The notes under the pieces are model-generated. The model was not told where the DNA came from and searched no databases. It saw only the letters and a list, made by a program, of their open reading frames with translations. The position numbers and the translations under genes are program-made. 38,311 nt of DNA from Candidatus Latescibacterota bacterium (lineage in GTDB: Bacteria > Latescibacterota > UBA2968), in the NCBI GenBank assembly GCA_022824945.1, contig JAJDYX010000009.1, positions 1 to 38,311 on the forward strand, given 5' to 3'. This document shows, in pieces, positions 14,170 to 21,989 of this stretch. Within the stretch, counting starts at the first letter, position 1. Each line of letters starts with the position of its first letter.

Positions 14170-14958
14170 CTAACTAAGCCTCTCCCCAAACTCCGGCACC
14201 GTCATCCCCACTTTAACACCGCATCTTTCCGCCTGTAAATTGACATGCGACAGAACACCGCTCTCCCATGCGGAAACCGCATCGCCGATACAGGCGGTCA
14301 TCGCATCCACCGTCCCCGCGGGAATACCGGCGCGATCCAGAACCTCAAGACGCCGAACACCTGCCCGATCAATACCGACCCCCGCATCATTAAACACCGC
14401 GCCCCTCGCCTCTGCTGCAATACCATAATCGGGCCTACCCGCAATCACCCCACCGTGCGATCCCGTAATAATAAACGCACCTGTATCCTCAGGCGCAACA
14501 AGCGATGCAGAATCACATGCAATCGTAAGCACAGGCTCCTCTTGCAACACAGAGCGCGATTCCTCGTAGCCCGGAACATCCCCTTCAAATGGTATGCCAT
14601 TGCACAAAACTTCAGCCGCCTCTCGGCAAGCCTGCCCCTCTTCACAGCCGATCGCACGCGCTATCTCATTGCAAAAACTAATGCGCCCGCGCTTGAGCAT
14701 ATCTGCTCCATCGCCAATGCGCGCAGACGTATGTGCAATCGTCGCAGCCGCGAGTCCGAGACCTTGCAAATAATCGAGCGACCCAATCCCCGCATTGTCC
14801 TTCCCAACACCCGCATCGTTAAAAATAACGCCCCGAAGACCAGCCAATGCCGCGAGATACCCGCAAAACCGCCCCCCGTGAGAAGCGGCAATTAGCACCT
14901 TCCCTCGTAACTCCGAACCGGGTTTCGTAATACTATCGGCGACTTGAACCGCATCCAT
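14170..14958 (-). CDS. Unrecognised protein with internal duplication (GSHGG / FNDAGVG repeats)
   Basis: This 262-aa protein, ATG 14958, has AGAGGG upstream. I do not recognise a named family. Two homologous halves are visible. Residues about 20-110 contain ASHGG, GVIFNDAGVGKDNAGI, LGLAAATIAHTSARIGDGADM and RGRISFCNE. Residues about 165-250 contain GSHGG, GAVFNDAGVGIDRAGV, AGIPAGTVDAMTACIGDAV and SGVLSHVN. Conserved His-Gly-Gly, Asn-Asp-Ala-Gly and Ile-Gly-Asp in both halves suggest a pseudo-dimeric active site or ligand pocket. No signal peptide or membrane segment. It lies on the strand of the ThDP operon, 113 bp upstream, and may belong to the same pathway. Confidence 0.8.
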   Translation of the reverse strand: MDAVQVADSITKPGSELRGKVLIAASHGGRFCGYLAALAGLRGVIFNDAGVGKDNAGIGSLDYLQGLGLAAATIAHTSARIGDGADMLKRGRISFCNEIARAIGCEEGQACREAAEVLCNGIPFEGDVPGYEESRSVLQEEPVLTIACDSASLVAPEDTGAFIITGSHGGVIAGRPDYGIAAEARGAVFNDAGVGIDRAGVRRLEVLDRAGIPAGTVDAMTACIGDAVSAWESGVLSHVNLQAERCGVKVGMTVPEFGERLS

Positions 14959-15030
14959 AATAGCCCTCTGAGGAAATCAGATCAACGCCGTGCAATTTAT
15001 GGACAGTTAATTGCAGAAACAAGAAATTTT

Positions 15031-15657
15031 CTATTTCGGTGGAGAATACGTCTTCGCCGGAATCGCCCGATAAAACTCCAGCTTCTCCCGATCCAGTCGA
15101 TCTCTGATCGTACTCAGATGCGTCTCAATCAAATCTCGCCGGACAGATTCCAGATCCGGATCCTCAAAAACATTATTCAGTTCCCTTGGATCATTTTGAC
15201 AATCGTACATCTCAACCGGCTTCTCAGACGCGGACTCGACCACCATCTTGTATCGCCCATCAAAAACCATGGTAAATCCATCAACCTCACTAAACACAGC
15301 ATCTTTGCCCTTCTGAGCGCCGTCAGCATCTGGACCTGCCAGCACCTGAGAAGCAAACGAAATCCCATCGCTATCTTCCAGAGATTCTACCCCTGCAATA
15401 TCTAAAACCGTAGCCGTAATATTTAAGCAATCCGTCAATCCTTCAGAGATCCATCCAGACTGTCCCCCCGGAGGACGCACCACCAGAGGCACTCGCACAG
15501 CCATATCGTAAAACACTGCTTTGTGGCTCAACCGATGATCCCCTGCCATCTCACCGTGATCCGAACTGTAAATAATCCAGGTATTGTCCAACTCGCCCTT
15601 TGCCTCAAGAGCTTTGATAATACCCCCGATCGCATTGTCGATCAATGTAATCTTTGC
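15031..15657 (-). pseudogene. Sulfatase C-terminal fragment, split by IS element
   Basis: About 208 codons in frame, starting AKITLIDNAIGG and including YSSDHGEMAGDH (metal-site Asp-His-Gly), RVPLVVRPPGG and a C-terminal MYDCQNDPRELNNV motif typical of formylglycine sulfatases. The N-terminal part with the CxPxR cysteine is missing. The frame enters directly from the right end of the IS element. The first nine codons of the gene survive at 17046-17072 on the other side, so about half the gene has been lost and the product cannot be active. Confidence 0.88.
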
Positions 15658-15790
15658 TTGACATACTCCCAACACTAAAGCAGTTGGGATTCTCGGTGCT
15701 TCAGCGGGGATTGTGGTATCACCAGCGATAGCGTGCTGTGCAAGCCACGTCTTACGTCGCCTTCTCCAAAGGTGGACGCCCCCACCTTTT
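15658..15790 (-). ncRNA. Putative omega RNA (reRNA) of TnpB
   Basis: By analogy with other IS605 elements, the 3' end of tnpB and the following sequence to the right-end hairpin encode the guide scaffold. Stems such as GCTGAAGCACCGAGAATCCC and the terminal CCCAAC/GTTGGG hairpin are present. The guide would be the adjoining minus-strand DNA, beginning GCAAAGATTACATTG, inside the sulfatase fragment. The 5' boundary is a guess. Confidence 0.4.
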
Positions 15791-16855
15791 AATGTTTATT
15801 GCTGCATTGAGGTCTCTGTCAATGGCGAGTCCACAATCACAGCGAAATGTTCTCTCTCGCAGTTCAAGGTTGTCTTTGACAGTACCACAGGCAGAGCAGG
15901 TTTTAGAGGTGGGCAGCCATTGTTTGAGTTGCACAACCTTTTTGCCTGTTTTTTGTGCCACATACTTGAGGATGGTTAAGAAGTCAAAGAAGCCGAGGTC
16001 ATTAATTTTCCTGCCCCATAGCCTTTGCATAGCCTTAATGTTGAGCTTCTCAAAGCACAACACGTCATACTGTTTACAAAGATTGTGGGCCAGCCACCAA
16101 TGGTATTCTCGCCGCTGATTGGCAACACGCCTATGCACTCTGGCAAGATGGGTTCTTGCTCTGTGGCGGTTGTTGCTGCCCATCTTCTTACGAGAGAGAT
16201 TGCAGTTGGCTTGCTTGACCTTACGAGAATTGCGATTGAAGAACAAAGGTGACTGTATCCTTATGCCATCGCTGGCAGTCAGGTATGTTTTCAAGCCGAA
16301 GTCAAAGCCTGCGGTTTTACCGATCTTGGCAATGTCCTGCTTAAACCTTTCTGCTTTTGCAACAACACATAGCCACAAGTCGCCTACACGGTCACGAATG
16401 ATTGTGACCGTCTTAATGTTATCTGTGTCAAAGCCTCTGCTTTTGTGATACCTGAAGACTCGCTTGCCTATACGCACCTTGTTGCCATCGAGGAATTTGT
16501 ATCCAGACTGTTTGAGTGTATAGGACAGATACCGAAAGCGAGACCGAAATGTGGGCGGTCGTTTGTTGTCTTTGACAAAAAACTTCTGATAGCCGAAGTC
16601 AATACGCTCTATCACATTCTGCAACGCCTGGGAAGGCAACAAGCGCCAGTAAGAAAAGCGTGCTGTCTTCTTCAGTTTTGCCAGATGCTTGATCAATGTG
16701 AACTTGCCCGGGTACTTATTGTATCTGCGATAGTATCGCTTGTGCAAGGCAATGAAATGATTATACACACCTGCAAAGGCGTCTATATCGCGGTGGATAT
16801 ACTTGTTGCGGTCACAACAGCCATACAACTTGTACTTGTAGGTCAAGTAGGACAT
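15752..16855 (-). CDS. tnpB: TnpB RNA-guided nuclease (IS605 OrfB)
   Basis: This 367-aa protein is full length for the family. It has the N-terminal WED/REC part (LTYKYKLY, YNHFIALHKRYY), RuvC-I Asp185 in GFDFGLK, RuvC-II Glu269 in LCFEKLNIKAM, a zinc finger (C320, C323, C339, C341) and RuvC-III DRDLNAAINI near 346-353. All catalytic residues are present, so it could cut DNA under omega-RNA guidance. The ATG overlaps the stop of the TnpA remnant (TAATG), the usual coupling in IS605 elements. Confidence 0.93.
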   Translation of the reverse strand: MSYLTYKYKLYGCCDRNKYIHRDIDAFAGVYNHFIALHKRYYRRYNKYPGKFTLIKHLAKLKKTARFSYWRLLPSQALQNVIERIDFGYQKFFVKDNKRPPTFRSRFRYLSYTLKQSGYKFLDGNKVRIGKRVFRYHKSRGFDTDNIKTVTIIRDRVGDLWLCVVAKAERFKQDIAKIGKTAGFDFGLKTYLTASDGIRIQSPLFFNRNSRKVKQANCNLSRKKMGSNNRHRARTHLARVHRRVANQRREYHWWLAHNLCKQYDVLCFEKLNIKAMQRLWGRKINDLGFFDFLTILKYVAQKTGKKVVQLKQWLPTSKTCSACGTVKDNLELRERTFRCDCGLAIDRDLNAAINIKRWGRPPLEKAT

Positions 16856-16992
16856 TAGACGCCTTTCTGGTTCTTGATATACGTCTTAAGGATTTTCAGT
16901 GTCACATATCCAGCAGACGAAACAAATTTGGAGCGTGTCCACAATGACGGCAATCGGCTTTTGAGTTCTGGGTACTTCTTCCGCAATGCTCG
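16855..16992 (-). pseudogene. TnpA (Y1 transposase) C-terminal remnant
   Basis: In frame after a TAG, 45 codons read RALRKKYPELKSRLPSLW, then TRSKFVSSAGYVTLKILK and TYIKNQKGV. This matches the C-terminal tail of IS200/IS605 TnpA (LWSxSYFVGxxG...YIExQ). The HuH domain and catalytic Tyr are missing, so the element cannot move by itself. Confidence 0.75.
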
Positions 16993-17042
16993 CTAACTCG
17001 CGTCTGCTTCCCACGCCTAAAGGCTGTGGGTTTTACGGGCTG

Positions 17043-17072
17043 TTAGATAAAGACAATATTGGGTTTTGACAT
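17043..17072 (-). pseudogene. Sulfatase N-terminal fragment (first nine codons)
   Basis: ATG 17072 after TGGAGGTGTGT encodes MSKPNIVFI, the standard sulfatase start, then runs into TAA contributed by the IS left end. It is the other half of the fragment at 15031-15657. Confidence 0.8.
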
Positions 17073-17114
17073 ACACACCTCCAGTAAAAAACCCGTATGC
17101 TTGAACTGAGACAC

Positions 17115-18536
17115 TCACTCGATCAATTCAATGTCCCAACCAAAGCGATTATTGGCCGGGTCACTATAATCAATATAAACCGTGGGATTTGTAGCGTTGA
17201 GATATTCCTCGAGATTGGTGTAGCCGTCGTTATCGCGGTCTTTTGGGCCGTCTGCAGGATCAGCCGGATTGAGTGAATAACGCTTCTCCCAGTCATCGGG
17301 CATACCATCGCGGTCGGTGTCAGCAGGTGGTTGACCGGGGGCCAATTTGGGCCAGCCACCAACCGTCTTCTGGGAGTCGATAATGCCTGAACCTTCGCCA
17401 TATGAACCACCGTAAGTGGCCGTACCGGATTCTACCTCGGCGACGATGCGTTTGTCGTGCGAGTCACGACTCGGGAGGATGGCACCGACGTGTTTCAGAA
17501 CGCGTTGATAAGCGCGTGCGGCGGAATCCGTGTGTATCGGTGCGATTTCGAAAGGACCATCGGCACGAAAGTGCTTGAGAGGGAGATCATTACCGGGATG
17601 GACGCCAAGCCAGTTGTCAGCAGTGACGTCAGGCGCACCCACAACGAGATTTCCAGCAATCCACCAACGCTCCAACCCTTCGGGACCTTCATCACCTTCA
17701 TAGGGATTGGCGAGACGGGCGCGCACGTTATCGCGGGTTGCAGGGCCGGGTTTGTAAACGTTGTTGACCAGATTGATGCGAACATCGCCCTCACCGCCGT
17801 AGCAGGAGTTGTAGCCCCAGTTGTAGATGACATTATTTCGCAGATCGACATGCTGGACAAATGGATCACCACCCGCGATACGCGGATTGCGGCTGGAGTG
17901 GTGTGCCAGCAGGTTGTGATGGTAGCTGACGCGCTTGCCACCCCAGATGCCGCCGAAGCCGTGGGCACCTTTTATGTGCGTCGATTCTCGGAGGCTCTCT
18001 GAGATCAGGCACCATTGAATGGTGACGTCCTCTACGCGATAGACTGAGACACATTCATCTATACTCCAACTGGCCGAGCAGTGGTCGATGATGATATTCT
18101 TATGATACCGGCCGCCGATGGCGTCCATATCTTTTTCCGAAGTATCACCAAGGCGAACGCGCAGGAAGCGGATGATAACCTCATCGGCATCGATACTGAG
18201 TTGATAGTCGGCCAAGCAGATGCCCCCGCCAGGCGCGGTCTGGCCAGCAATGGTAATATACGGTTCACTGATCTTAAGTGGGCTTTTGAGGCGAATTGTG
18301 CCGCCGACTCGGAAAACAACGGTGCGGGGCCCAGAGGCTTCTACGGCGGCGCGAAGGCTGCCGGGACCGCTGTCGTTGAGGTTGGTAACCTCAATGACGC
18401 GACCACCTCGACCACCAACGGTTTGAGCACCCGCTCCTTCGGCACCGGGAAACGCAGGGATAGCAGGGCCTTCGGCACCCACGCCAACGGTAGAGAATAC
18501 AAAAGTAACTATGGTAAAAAAAATAGATGGTTTCAT
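17115..18536 (-). CDS. Secreted pectate lyase-like protein
   Basis: This 473-aa protein has a signal peptide (about 1-21, cut near GVGA). The body has parallel beta-helix pectate lyase features: AFPGAEGAGAQTVGGRGG, VTNLNDSGPGSLRAAVEA, VVFRVGGTI, YITIAGQTAPGGG, IIIDHCSASWS, VSYHHNLLAHHSSRNPRIAGG and LRNNVIYNWG. The Arg in RNPRIAGG fits the catalytic Arg of PL1-like lyases. The C-terminus has calcium-binding DTDRDGMPDDWE and DRDNDGYTNLEEYLN repeats (thrombospondin-3/EF-hand type). It should cleave polygalacturonate or a related uronic-acid glycan outside the cytoplasm. It sits 27 bp after the DUF1593 gene and just before the broken sulfatase in the same operon. Confidence 0.9.
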   Translation of the reverse strand: MKPSIFFTIVTFVFSTVGVGAEGPAIPAFPGAEGAGAQTVGGRGGRVIEVTNLNDSGPGSLRAAVEASGPRTVVFRVGGTIRLKSPLKISEPYITIAGQTAPGGGICLADYQLSIDADEVIIRFLRVRLGDTSEKDMDAIGGRYHKNIIIDHCSASWSIDECVSVYRVEDVTIQWCLISESLRESTHIKGAHGFGGIWGGKRVSYHHNLLAHHSSRNPRIAGGDPFVQHVDLRNNVIYNWGYNSCYGGEGDVRINLVNNVYKPGPATRDNVRARLANPYEGDEGPEGLERWWIAGNLVVGAPDVTADNWLGVHPGNDLPLKHFRADGPFEIAPIHTDSAARAYQRVLKHVGAILPSRDSHDKRIVAEVESGTATYGGSYGEGSGIIDSQKTVGGWPKLAPGQPPADTDRDGMPDDWEKRYSLNPADPADGPKDRDNDGYTNLEEYLNATNPTVYIDYSDPANNRFGWDIELIE

Positions 18537-18563
18537 AGCACAGGTCCTTTCCTCGTAAAAAAA

Positions 18564-19841
18564 TTAAATAGAAGACGAATGTGATCTGGTGTTTGGCGTT
18601 CTTGTCCTGGGCGCATGACAACGCTGCATGCGCGCTGCAAAGTCGCGCAGGAAATCTTCGCGCCACTGGCTCACTGTTTTGGCACCAATGTGGTCGCCTT
18701 CGGCGAACTCTGGTGCTGGATTATCTGTCCACCAGTTTGGATGCTGGGCAGATGGATTTTTTGCGGCATCGGGCGAAGGCAGGTAGGATACCATTTCGCC
18801 TGTTTGTCCATCGAGTGTCGGGACGTTGCTATGGATTTTGTAGTTCCAGGTTTGCACACTCTTTGGAGAAAAGCGGAAGCGCACCGCGCCCTGTGTGCTA
18901 AAGTCGCCGACCAATAACTGGTTTTCGATTTGCATCGAAGCTTCGGGATTTGTCGGCATTTCTGAGCCAACTGGCAAAACCAATTCAAATATACAGAATT
19001 CTTCAATCTGGTCTGCAGAAGTTGTCAGCCGGTTAAATACGATGTGTGGCCGTTCCCAGGCGCGCACAAATTGTCCGCCCCATCCGGGTTGCGATGGATC
19101 TTCGGGGGTGCCTTTGAGCAGCCAGCCCACGGATGGGGTATCGCCCATCTTTATCGTACCGCCGAGTTGTTCGTTAAAAAAATCGCCGAGGGCACCGTGG
19201 CCAGCGATATGTTTGGTTACAAATGCCGCGTTACCCCATTCGCCCGACTGGTTGCCACCGGTGAACCAACCGCGATATGTGGCATTGTTTTCTATGATCC
19301 ATAGTTCGGGATGGTTGCTGACAATGTACTGGTAGGCATCGGGACTCCATTTTTTATTTGGCCCGCCAATCCAATACACACGCAGTTTTGTCAGGATGTC
19401 GGGCGCGTCGTACAGGGCTTGCGCGATATCTTCGATACCCCCCCAAACCAGGACATACAGGGGACGCGGATCGTCGCGCTGGGCACACTGCACGATCCAC
19501 TCAGATCCTTCTGTTGAACGTCGAACACCTGCGTAGGGAGCCATTTCGATCTCACCCTGCTTAGTAACGGCACGCAATGCGTCGGGTGCGGGGTAGTGTT
19601 TGGAGCAGGTCTGAAGGTTTTCATAATCACTCTCATAACAGTTGATCACCCGGAGGATATCCTCCTTGCGACCCTTGCCGTAGGGCGACGAAAGCAAGCC
19701 CTCAATATCGAGGACATCTGCATACAGAAGCAGGTGTACCATCGACTGGAAGTCGTCGGGATCGGTTCCGCCGATGTCTGTTGAGATAAGGGCGCGATGA
19801 CGATGACCGTCAAGAGCACCGTTGCCATCTAAAATTTGCAT
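18564..19841 (-). CDS. DUF1593 / nucleoside-hydrolase-like protein (Sde182 type)
   Basis: This 425-aa protein starts at ATG 19841 with GAGGAA upstream. The N-terminal half matches the DUF1593 nucleoside-hydrolase-like fold: RALISTDIGGTDPDDFQSMVH (Asp-rich metal site), EGLLSSPYGKG, LYVLVWGGIEDIAQAL, LRVYWIGGPNKKW and WIIENNATYRGW. The C-terminal part lacks an obvious separate module and ends in a Ser/Thr/Arg-rich tail. No signal peptide is seen, unlike many members, so the location is uncertain. These proteins are tied to plant or algal polysaccharide use. Only one base separates it from the stop of the aldo/keto reductase gene. Confidence 0.87.
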   Translation of the reverse strand: MQILDGNGALDGHRHRALISTDIGGTDPDDFQSMVHLLLYADVLDIEGLLSSPYGKGRKEDILRVINCYESDYENLQTCSKHYPAPDALRAVTKQGEIEMAPYAGVRRSTEGSEWIVQCAQRDDPRPLYVLVWGGIEDIAQALYDAPDILTKLRVYWIGGPNKKWSPDAYQYIVSNHPELWIIENNATYRGWFTGGNQSGEWGNAAFVTKHIAGHGALGDFFNEQLGGTIKMGDTPSVGWLLKGTPEDPSQPGWGGQFVRAWERPHIVFNRLTTSADQIEEFCIFELVLPVGSEMPTNPEASMQIENQLLVGDFSTQGAVRFRFSPKSVQTWNYKIHSNVPTLDGQTGEMVSYLPSPDAAKNPSAQHPNWWTDNPAPEFAEGDHIGAKTVSQWREDFLRDFAARMQRCHAPRTRTPNTRSHSSSI

Positions 19842-19842
19842 A

Positions 19843-20751
19843 TCAGGATTCCTCGCTCAGTGCCTCTATAATCCTGCTCTCTTCACCATCATAATTTAGA
19901 TCTTCCAGAGCAGTCAGGTTCTCTGTCAATTGCTCCGGAGAGGAGACACCCAACATGATGGTGTGAACCCCGCTATCCTTGACTGCCCACTTGATCAGCG
20001 CCCTGGCAACTTGCGCTCTGTTGGCGTAGCCTTTTTCTTCTGCGATTGTAAACACCTTTGCTTTCTGAAAGAGCACCCGCCCCAGGATGCCTAACGCTTG
20101 CTTTTCCGCTTTCACGATGGTATCACCAAATTTGGCTTTTTCGAGGGGATTGCAGTTTATGAAAGTTGTATCAAAGCAACCCTTGTCATACTGTTTCGCA
20201 TACGTCTCCGGACCTGAAAATGTATCTGCCGAGGCAAATCGGATCAGCCCCTCATTCTTGAGCTTCTGGATGTTGTCCGCAATCTTATCGAGGTAGTCCG
20301 GATCGTATTCCAGGGCATCTGCCATGAAGGCAAAGTTGTAGATGTCTATCACCTCCCGCTGTATGAGCTTCAAAGCTCGGATCGCTTCAGCTCTCAAGAG
20401 GCTATAATCCGCCATCTTCCGGTTGTGCGGGTCATAGGTATAGACCATGCCCTCTGGCCGAGTTTGTATAAGGATCTTATCTTTGACATCCACCTCTCTC
20501 AGAATCCTGCCCATAGCCTCTTTCTCAGAATCGATTGTCAGATCAAAGAGGTTGACCCCAGCTTCCAGAGCTGTCTCTACAATCCGCAGTCTGTTCTCTC
20601 CGCCAAAGCCTGAAAAAATGTGACCAGGAGTTACTGCCAGGTCCTTGTTATCCCCAAAGCCAGCGACACGCGAATCAGGATGGAACTCGTGTCCTCCCAG
20701 ACCGACAACAGATACTTTAATGCCAGTGCGCCCAAGATTGCGATATTGCAT
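19843..20751 (-). CDS. Aldo/keto reductase family oxidoreductase
   Basis: This 302-aa protein has ATG 20751 after AGGAGATAAAA. It has the AKR start (MQYRNLGRTGIKVSVVGLGG), LEAGVNLFDLTIDSEKEAMGRIL, DIYNFAFMAD, KNEGLIRFASADTF and a C-terminal cofactor part with IMLGVSSPEQLTENL. The usual active-site Tyr of the D-T-A-x-x-Y motif is not evident (DLTIDSEKE), so activity may differ from classic AKRs. First gene of the carbohydrate operon. It probably reduces or oxidises a sugar with NADP(H). Confidence 0.87.
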   Translation of the reverse strand: MQYRNLGRTGIKVSVVGLGGHEFHPDSRVAGFGDNKDLAVTPGHIFSGFGGENRLRIVETALEAGVNLFDLTIDSEKEAMGRILREVDVKDKILIQTRPEGMVYTYDPHNRKMADYSLLRAEAIRALKLIQREVIDIYNFAFMADALEYDPDYLDKIADNIQKLKNEGLIRFASADTFSGPETYAKQYDKGCFDTTFINCNPLEKAKFGDTIVKAEKQALGILGRVLFQKAKVFTIAEEKGYANRAQVARALIKWAVKDSGVHTIMLGVSSPEQLTENLTALEDLNYDGEESRIIEALSEES

Positions 20752-20881
20752 TTTTATCTCCTTTGCCAACCAGCAAAACCAATTCAAAGTTATCGGCAAT
20801 GTACTGGTCTTGCAATACTATGATATGCATTTCTACCCACTTCTTCACAATAAAAAATCGACTGTCCATCGGAAAATTCGC

Positions 20882-20908
20882 TTGACAACATTTTTGTATC
20901 CATATAGC
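20882..20908 (+). promoter_or_regulatory. Candidate sigma70 promoter for tRNA-Val
   Basis: TTGACA at 20882-20887 is a perfect -35. A TATAGC -10 lies 15 bases later, shorter than ideal. The predicted start is about 30 bases before the tRNA. Confidence 0.4.
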
Positions 20909-20946
20909 TTTTGCTCATATCAGGCCGTGTGTTCTTTCAAATTAGT

Positions 20947-21023
20947 GGGCGATTAGCTCAGGTGGTTAGAGTGCTTGCTTGACATGCAAGAGGTCACTGG
21001 TTCAAGTCCAGTATCGCCCACCA
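20947..21023 (+). tRNA. tRNA-Val (GAC), CCA encoded
   Basis: The acceptor stem GGGCGAT pairs with ATCGCCC. The D-arm is GCTC...GAGT, the anticodon stem CTTGC/GCAAG has loop TTGACAT (anticodon GAC at 20981-20983), and the T-arm ACTGG-TTCAAGT-CCAGT is followed by discriminator A and genomic CCA. Confidence 0.97.
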
Positions 21024-21031
21024 TTAAAAAC

Positions 21032-21067
21032 AATGGGTTACGCAAATTGACGCGTAGCCCATTTTCC
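21032..21067 (+). terminator. Rho-independent terminator after tRNA-Val
   Basis: AATGGGTTACGC pairs with GCGTAGCCCATT (12 bp, one G-T pair) around an 8-base loop, followed by TTCCTTT. Confidence 0.8.
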
Positions 21068-21109
21068 TTTGGTGCCCATCTGGATGCAGTCTTTCAAGGA
21101 ATTCTGAAC

Positions 21110-21745
21110 ATGAAACGAATCGGTATTCTCGCCTACGGCTCTCTAATAGACAATCCGGGTCCAGAACTTGGACCGAACATGGTAGCAAAAATCGAAGGTG
21201 TCAATACGCCATTCAGGGTTGAATTCGCCCGGAAGAGCCGAAGCCGTAATTATGCACCCACTTTAGTTCCGGTCGCTGAGAGTGGTGCTTCTGTTAAAGG
21301 CGTTATCCTCATATTAAGAAACGGCATATCTGAATCTGAAGCTAAAAATATGCTCTGGCGCCGGGAAGTGAACCATTTTGACACTCAGAAAATTTACCAA
21401 CCCTATGCAAATCTCGGTGACAATAAGGTGTATGCGGAACCGCTGGAAAATTTCAAGGGCATCAATGTGGTTTATTACACCCGAATCGCCTCTAATATCC
21501 AACCCTTGACACCAGCACATCTGGCAAAGCTGGCTATTCAAAGCGCCAGCTTAAAAAAGAAAGACCAGGGGCGAGATGGCATTAGCTACCTGATCAATGC
21601 AAAAGCAAACGGTATTCAAACGCCCCTCATGTCCGCATACGAACAGGAGATTCTACAGCGGATGAACGCAAAAAATCTCGAAGAAGCCTTGTCCTCGCAG
21701 ATCAACCTGTTAAAAGAAAATGCTGGATCATCGAGAGCCAAATGA
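21110..21745 (+). CDS. Gamma-glutamylcyclotransferase-like protein
   Basis: This 211-aa protein starts at ATG 21110 with AAGGA 10 bases upstream; an open frame further upstream runs back into the tRNA and is not used. The start MKRIGILAYGSLIDNPG carries the YGS(L/N) substrate loop of the GGCT/AIG2 fold, and VKGVILILRNG fits the next strand. Catalytic Glu placement is not certain by eye. It may act on gamma-glutamyl amines or be a structural relative. It stands alone after the tRNA terminator. Confidence 0.6.
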   Translation: MKRIGILAYGSLIDNPGPELGPNMVAKIEGVNTPFRVEFARKSRSRNYAPTLVPVAESGASVKGVILILRNGISESEAKNMLWRREVNHFDTQKIYQPYANLGDNKVYAEPLENFKGINVVYYTRIASNIQPLTPAHLAKLAIQSASLKKKDQGRDGISYLINAKANGIQTPLMSAYEQEILQRMNAKNLEEALSSQINLLKENAGSSRAK

Positions 21746-21791
21746 GAGCACGAGGAAGATCAGTAAGTGAAAGGCTTCGAGAACATCGCGC

Positions 21792-21989
21792 TTACCTTCC
21801 TACAAGCGCGTCGTATTCCTCCAACTGCATACGGAGTTCCTCATATTGACTTCTCAATGCATCCTGATGAGCTTTCTGAAGTAGAGGATGAATATTCTCA
21901 TCTTTAGTTTGAGCCAACTCCGCTAAAGCGCCCTCGAACTTCCTCATCTGGGCCTTAGTGATCCGATATTGTCTCTCGTTTTTGATCAT
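21792..21989 (-). CDS. Small conserved protein paired with XRE regulator
   Basis: This 65-aa, charged, helical protein begins MIKNERQYRITKAQMRKFEG, a phrase that recurs in small proteins coded beside helix-turn-helix regulators. GAGGGGCAG lies before its ATG. That ATG overlaps the stop of the regulator by 4 bases, so the two are translationally coupled. It may be the partner of a toxin-antitoxin-like or stress module; no catalytic motif is visible. Confidence 0.75.
   Translation of the reverse strand: MIKNERQYRITKAQMRKFEGALAELAQTKDENIHPLLQKAHQDALRSQYEELRMQLEEYDALVGR

Larger units (their letters stand above)
15658..17045 (-). mobile_element. IS200/IS605-family element with intact tnpB and tnpA remnant
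   Basis: The element is inserted in a sulfatase gene. The left end (near 17045) carries the hairpin CCCAC-A-GCC-TTTA-GGC-GTGGG. The right end carries CCCAAC, TGCTTTAGT, GTTGGG (15668-15688) then AGTATGTCAA. It encodes TnpB and only the last 45 codons of TnpA. The left-flanking sequence reads CTTTATC on the minus strand, so TTTAT is a candidate target/TAM. Exact ends are estimated from the hairpins and from where the sulfatase frame stops. Confidence 0.82.

Noticed and set aside
20975..21109. Upstream extension of the cyclotransferase-like gene
   Set aside because: It starts inside tRNA-Val and crosses its terminator; ATG 21110 has a good ribosome site.
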